64,000 nucleotides of DNA from Gerris lacustris (lineage: Eukaryota; Arthropoda; Insecta; Hemiptera; Gerridae). Location: contig OX578282.1 in NCBI GenBank assembly GCA_951217055.1, forward strand, positions 21,635,106 through 21,699,105. Reading direction: 5' to 3'. The translations under genes and the position numbers were made by a program. The notes below the pieces were generated by a model. It saw nothing but the letters and a program-made list of their open reading frames with translations. It ran no database searches and was not told the origin of the DNA. Positions 11,227-23,420 of this stretch are shown here, piece by piece (the stretch's first letter is position 1; every line of letters starts with the position of its first letter).

Positions 11227-13877
11227 AATTTAATTGTTTGAATAAGTCACCTAACATCTTTTGCTCCCGATAAAACTAGTTAATTAATTACGTAAGATAA
11301 ACACGCTTTTCGTTAAGAGCCTAAACTACATCTGCGTGCCTATCCATGTACATTTTGTTGCGTACTTAACTAAAAATTTTATATTAGTTTTAATTAGAAG
11401 ATAAGTACAGTCGTCAGTAAATAATGCGTTTCGTGGGGCAAATATGAATGTAAGTATATAGCCCTAATCAATTATATATATTATTCAGTTAATTTATTAT
11501 TTGTTGAATTTGATTCGTATTTATGTTTTATTATAAAACAATTAAGTTATTTTTAGGTTTTTTGTTAGAAAAGAAGGGTTCCTTTTATACCATCCTTACC
11601 TATTTCAATTTAAATATTAGGAAAAAAGAAATCATATTTGTTTCTCTTGAGTATAAATATAGCAAATAATAAGATAGTTTTTTTTATGGTAGGAATGTCA
11701 TGAAATAAATCATCAGTTGGTCTCCGGAAGAATTATTATTTAATTGAAATACCATCTCATAAATATGACAAGAATTCTCACGTTCCACTACCTGTTCGCT
11801 GATTGTTCAAAAACGTTTTAACTGTGACAAAATAGGGTCTAACTTATTACTTCCTCTGACTGTTTCTTAAAATGTTCTAGATCTCTTTAAACTCCGATCT
11901 GTTTTACGCTCTTTGGCCCTCCTGACAAAACCTGTTGGTGATAATTGTACACTCTTAAAAGCATCTCGGACGGGAGTATTTCGTCAATCATCAAACCCGT
12001 CAAAGGGGGGTGGGAGGGAGAAGACATAAAAGCCATTAGAGTGTTAAATCATCGTGAAAGTAGGCGCAGGTCCCTGCCCTTAATGAGCCAAGTAATGACG
12101 TTATATCGGTTCATATGATCCGCTCGGTTGAGCACCGAATCTAAGCAACAAAGGAAGTATCGGCGAGCTGGCGGAACTGAATGTACCGAGGAGGCGACAG
12201 GTCTGCCGAAATTATCGCCTCTTTGTAACTCTGCATCACATTGTCCCCCAGACTAATAGGCTATCTTTTACCAAATTCACCATAACAAAGAAAAACCATA
12301 TGATAGTCAATAGATAAATGCAGTTCTTTAACCTGAAATTGACCTATGATTATTTTAATGCTAAACAATTGAAAATCGCTACTCAGTTTTAAAGGAATTG
12401 ATAAAGATTAGTCTTTGAACTTACGTAAACTAAGTCGTATATGTAGATGTATTCATAGCTATTTTCATTTTCTATTAACCGCAAATAGGGGTGGATTCAG
12501 ACCACAATTTTATGAGGGAAACTTTCCCTCGCATCATTTAGGTTTAGGAGGGGAACTTTTCCGGGAAAAGACCGTTTTACCAAGGGGGTATTTTAGGATT
12601 TAAGTCTAGCGCACATAATTTCCCTTGTTAACGCATAATATGAGTTTATGTATTATGCGCATCACGGCACACAAATGATAAATATAAAAGTTTATCAGTA
12701 GTTTTTATATTTAACCAATTTTTTAACCTTCAACTCAAACAAGTCTATACTGTAGGAGTTTACAAATTAAATCTACCTCTGACTCACACCCAAAATAAAG
12801 TAAAATAGATAGATACAATCAATAACTAATGGTAAGAATCTAAAAAATGATGTATAAACATAGTTATCAATGGTGTTGATTCATTTAGTTTAAATCTACA
12901 CAACACACATACACATATATGTGTGTATTGTGTATATGTATACATAGTAGCTCATTAATTTCCAATGTTTAAAAATGATCCGTGGGATTCAAACATCATT
13001 TATTTTAATTTTGATCTTTCTTTCTTCGCAATTTTTTTTAATAGCTTTTACCTTTTTAGAAAAAAAAAATCTTAGGTATATCTGATTATTAAGATTTTAA
13101 TTTTTTTTTTCTTTTCAAAACAGTGTCTTGTTTGCCTGAAGCTTTTGTCCATGAAGCTTTAACAGTAGTTGTGAATTATAAATGCTGTTTGTGTAAAAAT
13201 ATAAAATAAAAAATACATTTAAAGTTGGAGGCCGAGGTTTACCTTTGCCTTTAACAATATAGGTTGTTTAAGATAAGATTCTATCAGATATTTTAAGTAG
13301 TACAGTCTTTGTACCCTTGAAAGTCATGTACTCGTTGAAACCCCTTGTAATAATCCACCTCTGTTCCCATACTGACACTAAACTTAAGTTTCTTCCAACT
13401 TAAGTTTCCCAGGTTTGTGTAAGTTTCGACATATTCAACTGATAATAGTTAGGTTCACTTTTTATGGATGCCATTATTGTAAGTTCTTGTTTCTTCTTAA
13501 CTTGTAATATATATATTTGGTGTTTTGTTTGTTTCTTCAATTACTTACTTTATTTTTCATTAGTATCCGTATACCAAACAAGTGGTAATATGTGTTAAAT
13601 CGACAATTTTATCTTGCCTTTTTTCCATACAAAGCAGAGCATTATAGTCATGGGTTTTTTAAATAATCTTTGTAAAAAATCTTAAATTGTATAATTCGTA
13701 ATATGTATTTAGATTTAATCTTTATTTATTAATAATAGTTCTACTATTTATTTGTATGAGATTATAATTTGTAATTTTTATAACAAATTATATATTATCT
13801 TTAGTTATAAGGCCATTATTTACTATATACTAATTTTGATTATATCACGGGCCACAGAATTAAATGAAGAAATAGAC
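11227..13877. other. unassigned sequence with a GC-richer patch
   Basis: AT-rich for most of its length. Positions about 11930-12245 are clearly richer in G and C, contain no long open frame and are not repeated elsewhere in the window. A 62-codon frame (12415-12603) is not recognisable. An alternating CA/TG region near 12899-12950 is partly palindromic. Confidence 0.45.
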
Positions 13878-14048
13878 AGGTCTAGTGTGTGCTAGTCAGC
13901 ACACAGCGAGGGTCCGTAGGCCCAGGGCCGGATATAGCTACCGCCAGCCCCCGCGATGCGGGGGGGCCCACGGTCCTGGGGGGGCCCAGTCAGAGATGTT
14001 GAAAAGGGTTTTTTTTTACAACAAAAAAGGCAAGAAGGATATTGTGAT

Positions 14049-14300
14049 CAGTGGCGTAGCTATGGGCCAGAATTGCGGGCACGTCCCCGGTGCCAGGGGG
14101 CCCACAAATAAAAAAAAAACATGAAACTACTATCTTTGTACCGCAATGTCGATGGGGGCCCCTTTAGAGTATAATTAAATCTAAACTGGAATTATACTTA
14201 TATACCTTTGTCAGGGGCCCAATTCAGTCCTGAACGCAAATGTTTCAATTATAATTTTTTTGGCGAGGGGCCCACTGCCCTAGGTATACATACGCCACTG
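14049..14300. mobile_element. hAT MITE (252 bp) nested in the larger hAT element
   Basis: Ends are CAGTGGCGTA (left) and TACGCCACTG (right). It is flanked by ATTGTGAT on both sides (14041-14048 and 14301-14308), a perfect 8-bp duplication. The CAGTGGCGTA start is typical of hAT MITEs. It is far too short to code for transposase and is the youngest insertion in this nest. Confidence 0.92.
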
Positions 14301-15864
14301 ATTGTGATAAACTTAAAATTTTTCCTAACGTGTCATGAGTACGAACGGAAGTTTGATTTTTTTGTTTCATTAAGTTACTTAGATTTTTGTGATGTTTTCA
14401 CCTTATTCAATATGGTCAATGCTAATTTAAAGGAGAGAAACTGACTGACAAATCATATTAACTGATATTAATAAATTTTACATTTTTTACTTGTAATGCA
14501 ATTTTTAAGCTTTCCAGCTAAAAAAACAACTCAATTGTTTGTGTTTTTTAGCCCACCTTAGTTAAACTAAAAATTCGTCCCCACGCCAAACCTCTTTTCC
14601 TGTAAGGACAAACTTGCCCTCAGAAATCCTTAAAACGCATCTCTTTGCACTTAAATTTTAAAAAATTCCCTGGGGGAGGACCCCCGGACCCCCAGCCTGT
14701 TGTTTGTTCAAAGGGGTCCAGATGCTAACTTGCCCTGGGGCCCGGAAATCCTCTCAGCGGCCCTGATATATAATACATATATCTGATCACTATACATAAT
14801 AACTAAATCAGCTCACTTTTTTTTTACCTAAACGATAAAATAGGTATCTACGAAATGAACTAACGAAAAAAAATTAAGACCCCATTTTCGGATAAGCTTT
14901 TAAAAAAAAATTATTTGAAATATGACAAAAGTAATTATGAAAGGGGAGTAGTTATAGGACACCCGGTATAATATTGTTGTTGTGAGGAGGTAAATTGCAT
15001 TATTATTTATTTGAGAGATATTCGCAGTATATTACCCTTCATTTCCATACTATGCTTATGATTCTTATTTAGGTCTTTAGGGCATTAATAACTCCAAAGT
15101 CAACCCGTTTTTGGCTATATTTCACCTCCTTTGAGGCATCTTCAGGCCTAAAAGCTTTTTAAAATTTTATTTCTTATATCTACATTAACTTTTAACTTAC
15201 ATCTTTATATAACATGCTGACACAAATTTTAAACAAAACGTAACACTTTTTTAAAAAAAAATGCGTGTGGCGTCGCAGGACCGTTAGGATCGAAGTTCCT
15301 TACGCTTTTCATTAAATATACAAATTATAAATTCACACTACTAAGTATACGATGCCAACTACTTATACATTATACATGGCGGAGTTAGAAAAGAGACAAA
15401 ATTAAAAGTAATTAACTGTTTGTACCTAGCGGAGTTAAGACAAAATTAAGAAAAAAACATTGTTTGTATCATTGAAGCGAGTGCCTTGCAATAAATACTT
15501 ATGTATTGAATATTGAGAAAAAAATTAATCATGATGAGTTGATATAGTTAAAAAGGAAGGTGGTAGTAGGTGGGAAACAGGGCTATTTTCCCCTACCCGG
15601 CCTACTAATTTAAAATATTATAAAATATATCTCTTCCCTATTCAAAAACGTCTGCTTGTATCAGGTTGAAATTTTACATGCCTGTTCAATTTTACTTTAC
15701 TTTACTTTGTGTATGACGTGTTATAAAAATCGTTACGTTGGAACGTAAGATATCGGTTAAAACGTAGTTTTCTCTATTTTAAACGGTTTAGGTCCGCTTT
15801 ATAAATTAGCGATCATTAACACTTCATAGCAGTAAAGGTGTTGATTTAACTAAAATAAAAAGTT

Positions 15865-15960
15865 GTATGTCTCATTGAATAGAATAAGTTAATTTTTCCC
15901 GTCCAAAAATTTCAATTTTACATTTGAACGTTTACGCGAGCGTTGCTAAAATAAACATGT
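15865..15960 (-). repeat. family A fragment (A2 subtype)
   Basis: GTCTCATTGAATAGA, TTTTTCCCG and a GCGAGCGTTG segment match the middle of the copy at 63260-63856 in reverse orientation. The flanks of the element are missing. Confidence 0.55.
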
Positions 15961-17176
15961 GTTCCACATCGGTCAACTTTGGCGAGGTAGTTCAAAAGCG
16001 AATTTGAGATTTGAGATGAAGAATGAATGCGTTGCGTGTAAAATTAGGTTGTAGTGTGTAGTTTTCTTACTTTCTTTGTCCATCACGAGGCTCACCGATA
16101 GTGTAGGACTCCCATTATACACCAACCAGTAAACTCCCTCCCCCCCCCCTTCCCTTCCGAATAGGACCTGGCCTGGGTAGGTTGGGGGCCCATTGGAGTT
16201 TTTCGCGGGGGGGCCCGAAAATTGAAAATCCGGCCCTGCGTAGGCCACAATGTATAGTTTAAGTCAAGTAGTACACTATTGATGGTGTTTTTTAAAATGC
16301 TAAAAAGCTTATTTTGAACTATCCTATGGGTATGATATTCTCAAAACACATAAACAAACTTCCGATAAAGTATTTTTTTGCCACTGAACCGGACTACAAC
16401 TATATAAATACATCGAAAAGACCATAAGTATAAAAAAGCGTATTTTGTTCCAAAAAGTGGTTTCTTTACTTTTGGTCGAAGAATGTTCAGGAATTTTTTC
16501 AGATTTTTTGCACTTCACATAAGCGAGATAGAGGGGGGGGGGGGGGCACGTTTCACACCCACTTCAAACTCGCCTACGCTCGCCCTATCAAAGTTATAAC
16601 CAAATAATTATATATTTTTCATATTTTACGATTTTGGTAGTATTCATACTCCGGAACGATTAATAATTGTAATTTGATTTATATATTTTTGTAATCAGCT
16701 CGACGTACCCTTTCATATGATACCCCTCACGGTGTCGAAAAAAAATGTAAATTTTTTAACCCTTAAGTTATTTTACCCTAATTTTTTTGAAAAATATTTT
16801 TTTTAAGTCGCTATATTTTTAAAATATGTGGGTAGGTACAAGACGCATACATGCCAAATTTCAAAGTGATCGGACGAAAGATGTAGCCGTGAGAGCAGGC
16901 GACAGGACGGACGGACAGACACACGCAGGAAAATATAAGGGTCCTTGGTTTTGCCTACGGACCCTAAAAATGGTTGTACTAGAGTGTTGAAAGTAATTGC
17001 AAGTAAATCTCTAGTATCTGTTGCGGTTCGGGCAAATGGTTTTATCATTTTTCTAATACCTTGAACCTTACCACCTACTGAAGGTTGACCTATAATAATT
17101 TCGATGCATAATGAATACTATTTGGATAAAGTTTGGTAACACAGAAATGAGAGAAAGAGTAAATGCAAACAGAGAG

Positions 17177-17566
17177 AAAACACTTTATTTACAAAAATAA
17201 ACATGACGGATGTCCTTTTAAAAAAGATTGATTACAATACACAACGTATTAATCAATCAAACTGATTAATAAAATAATAAACATAGTTCAATAATGACTA
17301 ATTAAGTACTATAACATAATGAAATTGTATAAAAAGATATGTCATAAAATAAATTCCAACGTTTTTAAAATATAAAATAAAAATTACATAACGTAACAAA
17401 AACAAAAATAACAATTTCAAGTAACAGTAAATAATGTGACGCTAAGGCAATTAATAAATGTGATGGCATATAATACCTAAGGAGTCCAATATAATATTTT
17501 CCCCTAGGAGTCTTAACATTTCGAAGTTAATCTTAAATTTATCAAAGAAAATTGAACTTAATATCA
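17177..17566 (-). pseudogene. LINE 3' end remnant (family K), copy 1
   Basis: The minus strand from about 17566 down to a TAA at 17451-17453 encodes a short C-terminal tail that includes FFDKF, MLRLLGENIILDSLG and HHIY. The copy at 62682-62945 ends in almost the same way (FFDEI, FLRLLSENIILDSLG, HHIYS). Two independent copies sharing a reading frame and stop point to a real coding 3' end. Below the stop is a shared 3' untranslated region ending with AAATAAAGTGTTT (rc of 17177-17190). A truncated reverse-transcriptase tail of a LINE is my inference. The 5' side is cut off, and family A-like sequence follows at 17567-17650. Confidence 0.55.
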
Positions 17567-19287
17567 ACTTCTACGGGCTACTTTCGACGAATCATTCAAA
17601 TTTCTTACAAAATTGGATTAAATTCTCGTATATTACTTGTTAATAGATCATATAAAGGCAAGTAAAATTAACAATTGGTTAATTAAAAAAAAGGTTATAT
17701 GTCACTCATTACGGGCATTTATTAGACCTCGAGTACTTGATTATTTTAAAATTTTACACATTTTTTTAACAATTTGAATAATAATAAATATAAAATTAGA
17801 TAATCTGTGTCACCATTATGATCTATTAACAAGTAATTCAAAATTATCAAAAGTGCAAATTAGTAAGATTTATTTTTCAACTAGGATACGGTATATTATT
17901 TCCTGAGTAAAATATGATATATGTATTTTAGTAAATGCACAATCATTTTGTTGTTATACATTTTTCAAATATTCATTTAATTAATTGATAAGTAATCCTT
18001 AAATTAGTTATGAGAAATATTTGCAGGAAGAATGATAATAATAATTAAAAAAATATTATACAGTTAGATAGAAGTACAAGAGCAGTGTTGCCTGGTTTAA
18101 ATAAGTAGTGAATTTAGCACGTAGGCAAGTTATATGTTGGCAGCCCTTGCTATTCTTATCAAGGTTCAGTTCTACTATAATAATGGTGACATTTTCAATT
18201 AAATTCCTTGGTTTATAAAGTCATTTAACTTAATATTCTTTCAAATTTACAGCAATTACAATATTAATACTTTTACCGTAATTATATTTATATAATAATG
18301 CATTTATCTTGAATAATAAATTTACGTTTCTATTCTTCAAGATGTTAACAACGCAGTTTTTTCTTCGCGCTTTTCGTTCAGTATCGGGTAACTTAATCCG
18401 GCATATTGTTTTAACATCATTATTTGTTTCGATTTCAGAATTCGTTTGTGGGATTATTAAAGAGCATATAAGTTATGAATGATTAATATTATAGTTTTAG
18501 TGGTATGATACGCGTGTAATAGTTTCTTATTTGCGAGTAATATTAAAGAAAAATCGTAGAAAGCAGATCTAGCGAGAGATGTCATTTTATACGAGTATTC
18601 TTACATTGAGGTAAGCTAAGTTTAAATGTATTTTACTTTCACCAGATAATTAATGTATTTCAAATTAATACTAGATGAGTAATGAATAGATAAACAAATA
18701 ACAATACCTAAATTTATGGGCAATAAATTATTATTTCTTATATTTGGTTCTGTTGCTTGACAAGCTATCAATGTTGACCGCATTCGATTAGTTTAATAGG
18801 TTATTATTAGTGAGTTAATAATCAGTTTATTTTAATGAAAACCAGTTTAAGTGATCTATATATTAAATATATTTTATAGCAATTTAACTATAAATTATGA
18901 GTCTTAACCTTAACTTTTGTAGAACTACAGTGTATGGGAGGCCCCTAGCCGATATCGCAAGTCGGTACTATCGATTGTTATAATGACGTCTAATATCGAT
19001 TTATCCAAACAATGCATGATTTGCGAAATTTTACTCGTTTTGACAAAAATTTCTTTGTTTTGTTTGAATTCACCTTTGTTAACCTTAATTTTGTTTCCCC
19101 TAGAATTTTCAATGGCCGCTTCGCGATGCTCCGCTCATTTTCTGAAGAAAATCAACCCTCCTGCATATAGAGAATTTACAAATTATTGGTACAAAAGAGT
19201 TTAAACATTAAAATGTCGATAGTACAAACACCAGTGCGATCGGCGGGAGATAAGCGTATCAAATCAACGGACAGTATATCGATATAG
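17567..19287. other. unassigned AT-rich sequence
   Basis: The first 85 bp resemble the middle of family A (GGGCTACTTTCGACGAATCA). The remainder is AT-rich without recognisable features. A 73-codon frame at 18983-19204 has no known motif. Confidence 0.4.
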
Positions 19288-19546
19288 GTACTTCTTTAGA
19301 TTGTTACTCCCCTATGTTGTTTTAGAATATAAATGACTTTGATTAAATAACTATTAAGAAAAAGGGATGTTCAAACAATGTATAATAATGTAGTGCAATG
19401 TAACTATAAATATGTACTTTGGGATAAAGGAATATCACACTTGAGTTTTTATAAGGGGAGTAACAGTCTAAAGAAGAACATTCCGTTCACCTTCTTTAGA
19501 TTGTTACTCCTCTCTGCTTTTTTAAAGGGGAGTAACAATCTAAAGA
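19288..19546. repeat. cluster of inverted copies of a 20-bp motif
   Basis: The motif CTTCTTTAGATTGTTACTCC occurs at about 19290 and 19490. Its reverse complement, GGAGTAACAATCTAAAGA or the near-identical GGAGTAACAGTCTAAAGA, occurs at about 19457 and 19528. Adjacent copies can pair into hairpins of about 20 bp. Confidence 0.75.
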
Positions 19547-20110
19547 TGTGCCTTGATATATAGTCTCGAAAGAGGTCCTTAGTGAGATTACGTGTATTCA
19601 GAAGGAGCACTGTTCACTGTAGTTCAACCCTTTTATTCAGTTTTGTTTCACTAAAGTTTAGTCGAAAATACTAAATTAGAGCTTCATGGATTTAAATGAG
19701 GTCAATTATTTGTCGATCAATTGACTGGAAGTATCCCTAATATTTATTGTATGGTATAAGTTACTTTAGTAGTTGTTCTAAAATTTATAAATATTAAATT
19801 GTGGGCAAACTCAATTAAATAAAAACTCAAAAGCAATTACAATGATTAGGTGAAGGTAGATAGGTTCCCTTTACACTTCTTTAGGTTCCCTTTTGGACAG
19901 TTAGCAAAAATTAACCATCTCTGATAACAGTGATAAGATAAAGCTGGTTGGGAAGGCGGAAATGCTGCTAAAATAGAGCTGCCAGGTTCATTCTGACTTC
20001 TGACTAGTATTATCACAGAAACAATTTCCTCTCTCATTTGAATTGTGCTGGGAGTAAGTATCTAAGTAAAGGAAATCTCCCTATAGTAATATCATATTAT
20101 ATATCAAAAA

Positions 20111-20166
20111 GACAATTTATTACAATGACAATGTATTGGACAATTTATTACAATGACAATGTATTA
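20111..20166. repeat. 28-bp tandem duplication
   Basis: GACAATTTATTACAATGACA plus ATGTATTG at 20111-20138 is repeated at 20139-20166 with one difference, and a third partial GACAATG follows. Confidence 0.9.
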
Positions 20167-20340
20167 GACAATGTGTGTCAACATATTATAGATGTATTAT
20201 CTCTTATCAAAAAGAGATAATAAAAACATGAAACTCATTACCGATATAACTTCTTATCAGAATCTAAACTAAAAGATCCTCTTTTACCATAACATTGTGA
20301 TACCTGATTGAATAAAGCTGTTATATTCTTACTAGTTTTT

Positions 20341-20560
20341 AAAGGAGAGGCTGGGTTCGATTCCACTAGGAGATTTTTTTTTTTTTTTTATATACATTGT
20401 TATTTTTATGATAAATTTTGATATAATATTCACTAACAATTATATTTACCTACAAAAATTCGAAAACTAATAATTGGAAAACACTGGGCTAAGTAAGTAT
20501 TAACTAGTGTATGAAAAAGTTTATCCTAGTTATCCCAGACCGATTTTTTATTTTCATGCT
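20341..20560 (+). repeat. family C fragment
   Basis: Starts at a GGGTTCGATTCCACTAGGAG segment equivalent to the B-box-like part of family C. It continues through TTTTTATGATAAATTTTGAT and AACACTGGGCTAAGTAAGTA to AGACCGATTTTTTA, the distal end of the family. The hairpin half is missing. Confidence 0.65.
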
Positions 20561-20791
20561 TAGTTAATTGTTAATTGATAACCTCAAATACAATATACTC
20601 AAATTTCCAAAGTTATAAATCAAGTGAGTTTAATTTTGAAAATTCTGTACTTAGCGGTGCCGCGGGTGTTACTGATTTATTTCAGTTACGAGGCTTGTTA
20701 ATAAACTGTAAGACAATAAGATATTACCACTTTAATTTACAGCATGATGAACCTTTTTCTTGTAAACAAAGGTACGTCATCTCTTCTGTTA

Positions 20792-20959
20792 AGGCCCCCA
20801 TACACCGTCAAAATATTTGCGCAAACATTTTGACCGTGTACGGGACTGTTTGATGTTCGCGCAAACATGATGTTTGACGTGTATCGCCTAAATTTGCCCG
20901 ACATTAGGTTTGCGCAAACATTATGTTTGCGCAAAATGTTTGATCGTGTATGGGGGCTT
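20792..20959. mobile_element. PIF/Harbinger-type MITE (168 bp)
   Basis: Terminal inverted repeats are AGGCCCCCATACAC and GTGTATGGGGGCTT (one mismatch). The element is flanked by TTA on both sides (20789-20791 and 20960-20962), the 3-bp duplication typical of PIF/Harbinger. The interior contains several copies of the self-complementary GTTTGCGCAAAC in various states. It is non-coding and probably cross-mobilised. Confidence 0.85.
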
Positions 20960-21022
20960 TTACAATAAAAGTCATAATATGTCTAAACATCCATACGATA
21001 TATCGATAGTAGTTGTAGGATC

Positions 21023-21201
21023 ATGTCAATTATCTTACAGTAGTGATAACCAATGTCAATTATTATTATGTTAATTATTTTGTGGAGAGGCTTCCGTTTT
21101 TATTATTTAATTATTATTTAATGTCAATTAATTAATGATAATTAATGTCAATTATCTTACAGTAGTGATAATCAAGTCAATTATCTTACAGTAGTGATAA
21201 G
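21023..21201. repeat. interrupted direct repeat, 3 copies
   Basis: GTCAATTATCTTACAGTAGT followed by GATAA occurs near 21025, 21147 and 21175. The last two copies are directly adjacent; the first is separated by about 100 bp of AT-rich sequence. Confidence 0.8.
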
Positions 21202-23420
21202 GAAACGGCATCTTTGGGTCGAGATTAACCTTGGTTTCTAATAAGTCCTTTTATATCCTACTTTCAATTCTTTTGGCCCATTCTTTATGCATCTGATTTG
21301 AGAAATGTGTTTGAAACTTTTGTTAAAAATACAATTTTTTTGTAGAAGGTCGCGTTACTTGTAAATCCTGCCTGAAAAATTGGTTTTCTTTAAAAACACT
21401 ATCTCTGACTTTAAAACACTTGTGAGGCGTTAACCAAGTTTATCTTTAATAATATCTAGTAACATTACTAAAAAATTATATTTATAGAACTAATAACTCA
21501 TTTCTTTGCAAAAACTCATTTTGTGTAAAAGTTCTACAAGAAATATAATATTGCCTATTTGTTAACTTCATAATATTTTAAATTTGAATTTAATGGACGA
21601 GTAAAGGGGTTATTTAAAAGTTAGTCCGGGTTTCATGATTAACTTGTTGGTAATGGTCCAACTTAAACTGGAGTTGTTCTTCAAGCTTCTATGATGAATT
21701 TTTCATTAACGAGAAATAAATTTCTTGCACTAAGGCGTCTGTTTTTATTGTAATTGATAGGTTTTGTACTTTCTAAGTATGAAAATAATAGTGTAAAAAG
21801 AATATTTTAAGTATACATATTTTATAAAATGCATTTAAAATGTGTTGAAACTAATAATAGGCTATAAATTTGGGGAAATAAGAACGTTAAATCTTTGCGA
21901 ATTATCTTTTCTTCTAGAAAACGTTGATGTTGATTTTCTAGTTTAGTAAACTATGGTATAGTAAACTTTGTTCTTTTTGTCCCTCTTTTAATTATCATCT
22001 TTTTGTGTCAATTTAAAGTTTATTTCTTAAATAAATTAGGTAGATTACATTATCTTGTTTTTTTTATGGGCTATATTTCGACCCATTCCGGGACATACTA
22101 GAAAATATATGACGTGATTTCTTTGAAAATTAAACCCTCGACTACCAACACAATAAAAAGAAAATATTTAAATATAAATACATTTCTTAAATTTTGACGA
22201 TTTTACGTTTACCAAAGAAGGTACATTGTGAATTAATTTGTGTGATTTTCTAAATTCACAGTTTGCGTTTTAACCATCAGAGAATATTTTTGTTCTTATA
22301 TCTATGTGTCGGTGAAGTCCTTTATCATTTTTTGGTTAAACACTCATACTTTGAACATACCATGTTTGATTTTGATGAAATTTAGGTGGCATTTCATTCT
22401 CAGCCCCAAGATGGATCCATATTAATTTCAACATTCTGCACAAAAGTGTAATATTTAATTCAAATAGAAGTGATTCCGCTGATAATCGCTAATAGTAATA
22501 AAACAGCTTTCAATATCCAGTCTACATAATATATATTTAATATATTTTTTAATGCTCGTCCTAATATTTTAGTAACACACAGATTTTGAAACCTATCTCA
22601 TTATACTTAATTTTATATCCTCATGACCAATCGTCCAGTTATATTAGATGAGGAAGCTATGTGACTAATTGACATACGTTTATTATGCAGAATGAATCTA
22701 GTTATTATTATTGTTAAGTAATTATTATTTTTGTTAACTAATTATTATTATTGCTAATTAGGTAATTGTAATTAATAATTAGAGTAGAAATGAGTTTGTT
22801 CGAGAAAAGAATAATTAAAATATGTTATCACTTTTATTTATTTTTGTAAGAGGTAATTTATATAGTAGGCATGTACTAAGAATTAATAAAATGACTATTT
22901 TTATTTTTCCAACGAATTATTTAATTATATGAATAGAAAGGGAACAATATCCTGTTTAACAAAATTCTACTTTACTTAATTTCTTGGAAAAAGAGAGAGT
23001 ATGATAGCCTGTTGAAAGATTAGGACCACCTGGGAGTCTTAACTATGTATGACTAAATAATAACAAACAAGATCTACCTTATAATACAGACAGGAAACAG
23101 CTAGTTAATAAGAAAACAATACTGTACAGGCTTACAAACATTAGAAATAAATAATTCCAAGTATTAGAAATAAACACTCTTCATACAACTACAGTATTTT
23201 TGACTCATAAATCTCATTCTCAAAATCTTTCTTTTACTTTTTTTCTAGGAATATTTTTAAATGCACATTAGTGTGATCGCATTATTACTAATGTTGAAAG
23301 CTTATGAGAATAGTAAAAACCATAATTATTTTTTTTTAAATCTCTTTTTATACAAAATTTAAATTACATTGGTATCAAAATCGTTAAAACAATGTTTTAT
23401 TTAAATATTAATCGAAGATT
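21202..23420. other. unassigned AT-rich sequence with one family A scrap
   Basis: Positions about 22355-22450 resemble family A around the GATTTTGATGAAATTTAGGTGG block and the following TTTCAACATTCTGC. Elsewhere there is nothing beyond AT-rich sequence and ATT-rich runs near 22690-22770. Confidence 0.4.

Larger units (their letters stand above)
13923..16238. mobile_element. hAT-type DNA transposon, non-autonomous (2316 bp)
   Basis: Ends are CAGGGCCGGAT on the left and ATCCGGCCCTG on the right, an 11-bp terminal inverted repeat. The element is flanked by CGTAGGCC on both sides (13915-13922 and 16239-16246). An 8-bp duplication is diagnostic of hAT, and the interrupted family B sequence reads through once one copy is removed. 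The GC-rich sub-termini (GGGGGGCCC) fit other hAT elements. No transposase frame is present. The interior holds a nested hAT MITE (14049-14300), a second hAT-like right terminus near 14764 (AGCGGCCCTG), and a family A fragment (15865-15960), so it is a mosaic. Confidence 0.88.
13878..16968 (-). mobile_element. dispersed repeat family B, copy 1, split by a hAT element
   Basis: The left end (13878-13922) and the remainder (16239-16968) together match the intact copy at 29043-29766. The left end has a short hairpin (GTGTGCT ... AGCACAC) and GGGTCCGTAGG. The right end has a hairpin GGGTCC ... GGACCC (16939-16964). Inverted sub-termini are GGGTCCGTAGGCC and GCCTACGGACCC. Inside the right part are a GGACGGACGGACAGACA tract and CATGCCAAATTTCAAAGTGA. 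It is non-coding. The break falls exactly at the 8-bp duplication of the inserted hAT element, which shows that B was here first. Confidence 0.75.

Noticed and set aside
13885..14124. Gly/Pro/Arg-rich 79-codon frame
   Set aside because: It spans a family B end and the GC-rich end of the hAT element; not a gene.
20575..20934. Two overlapping frames on opposite strands with a VCANI repeat
   Set aside because: They arise from the palindromic Harbinger-type MITE.
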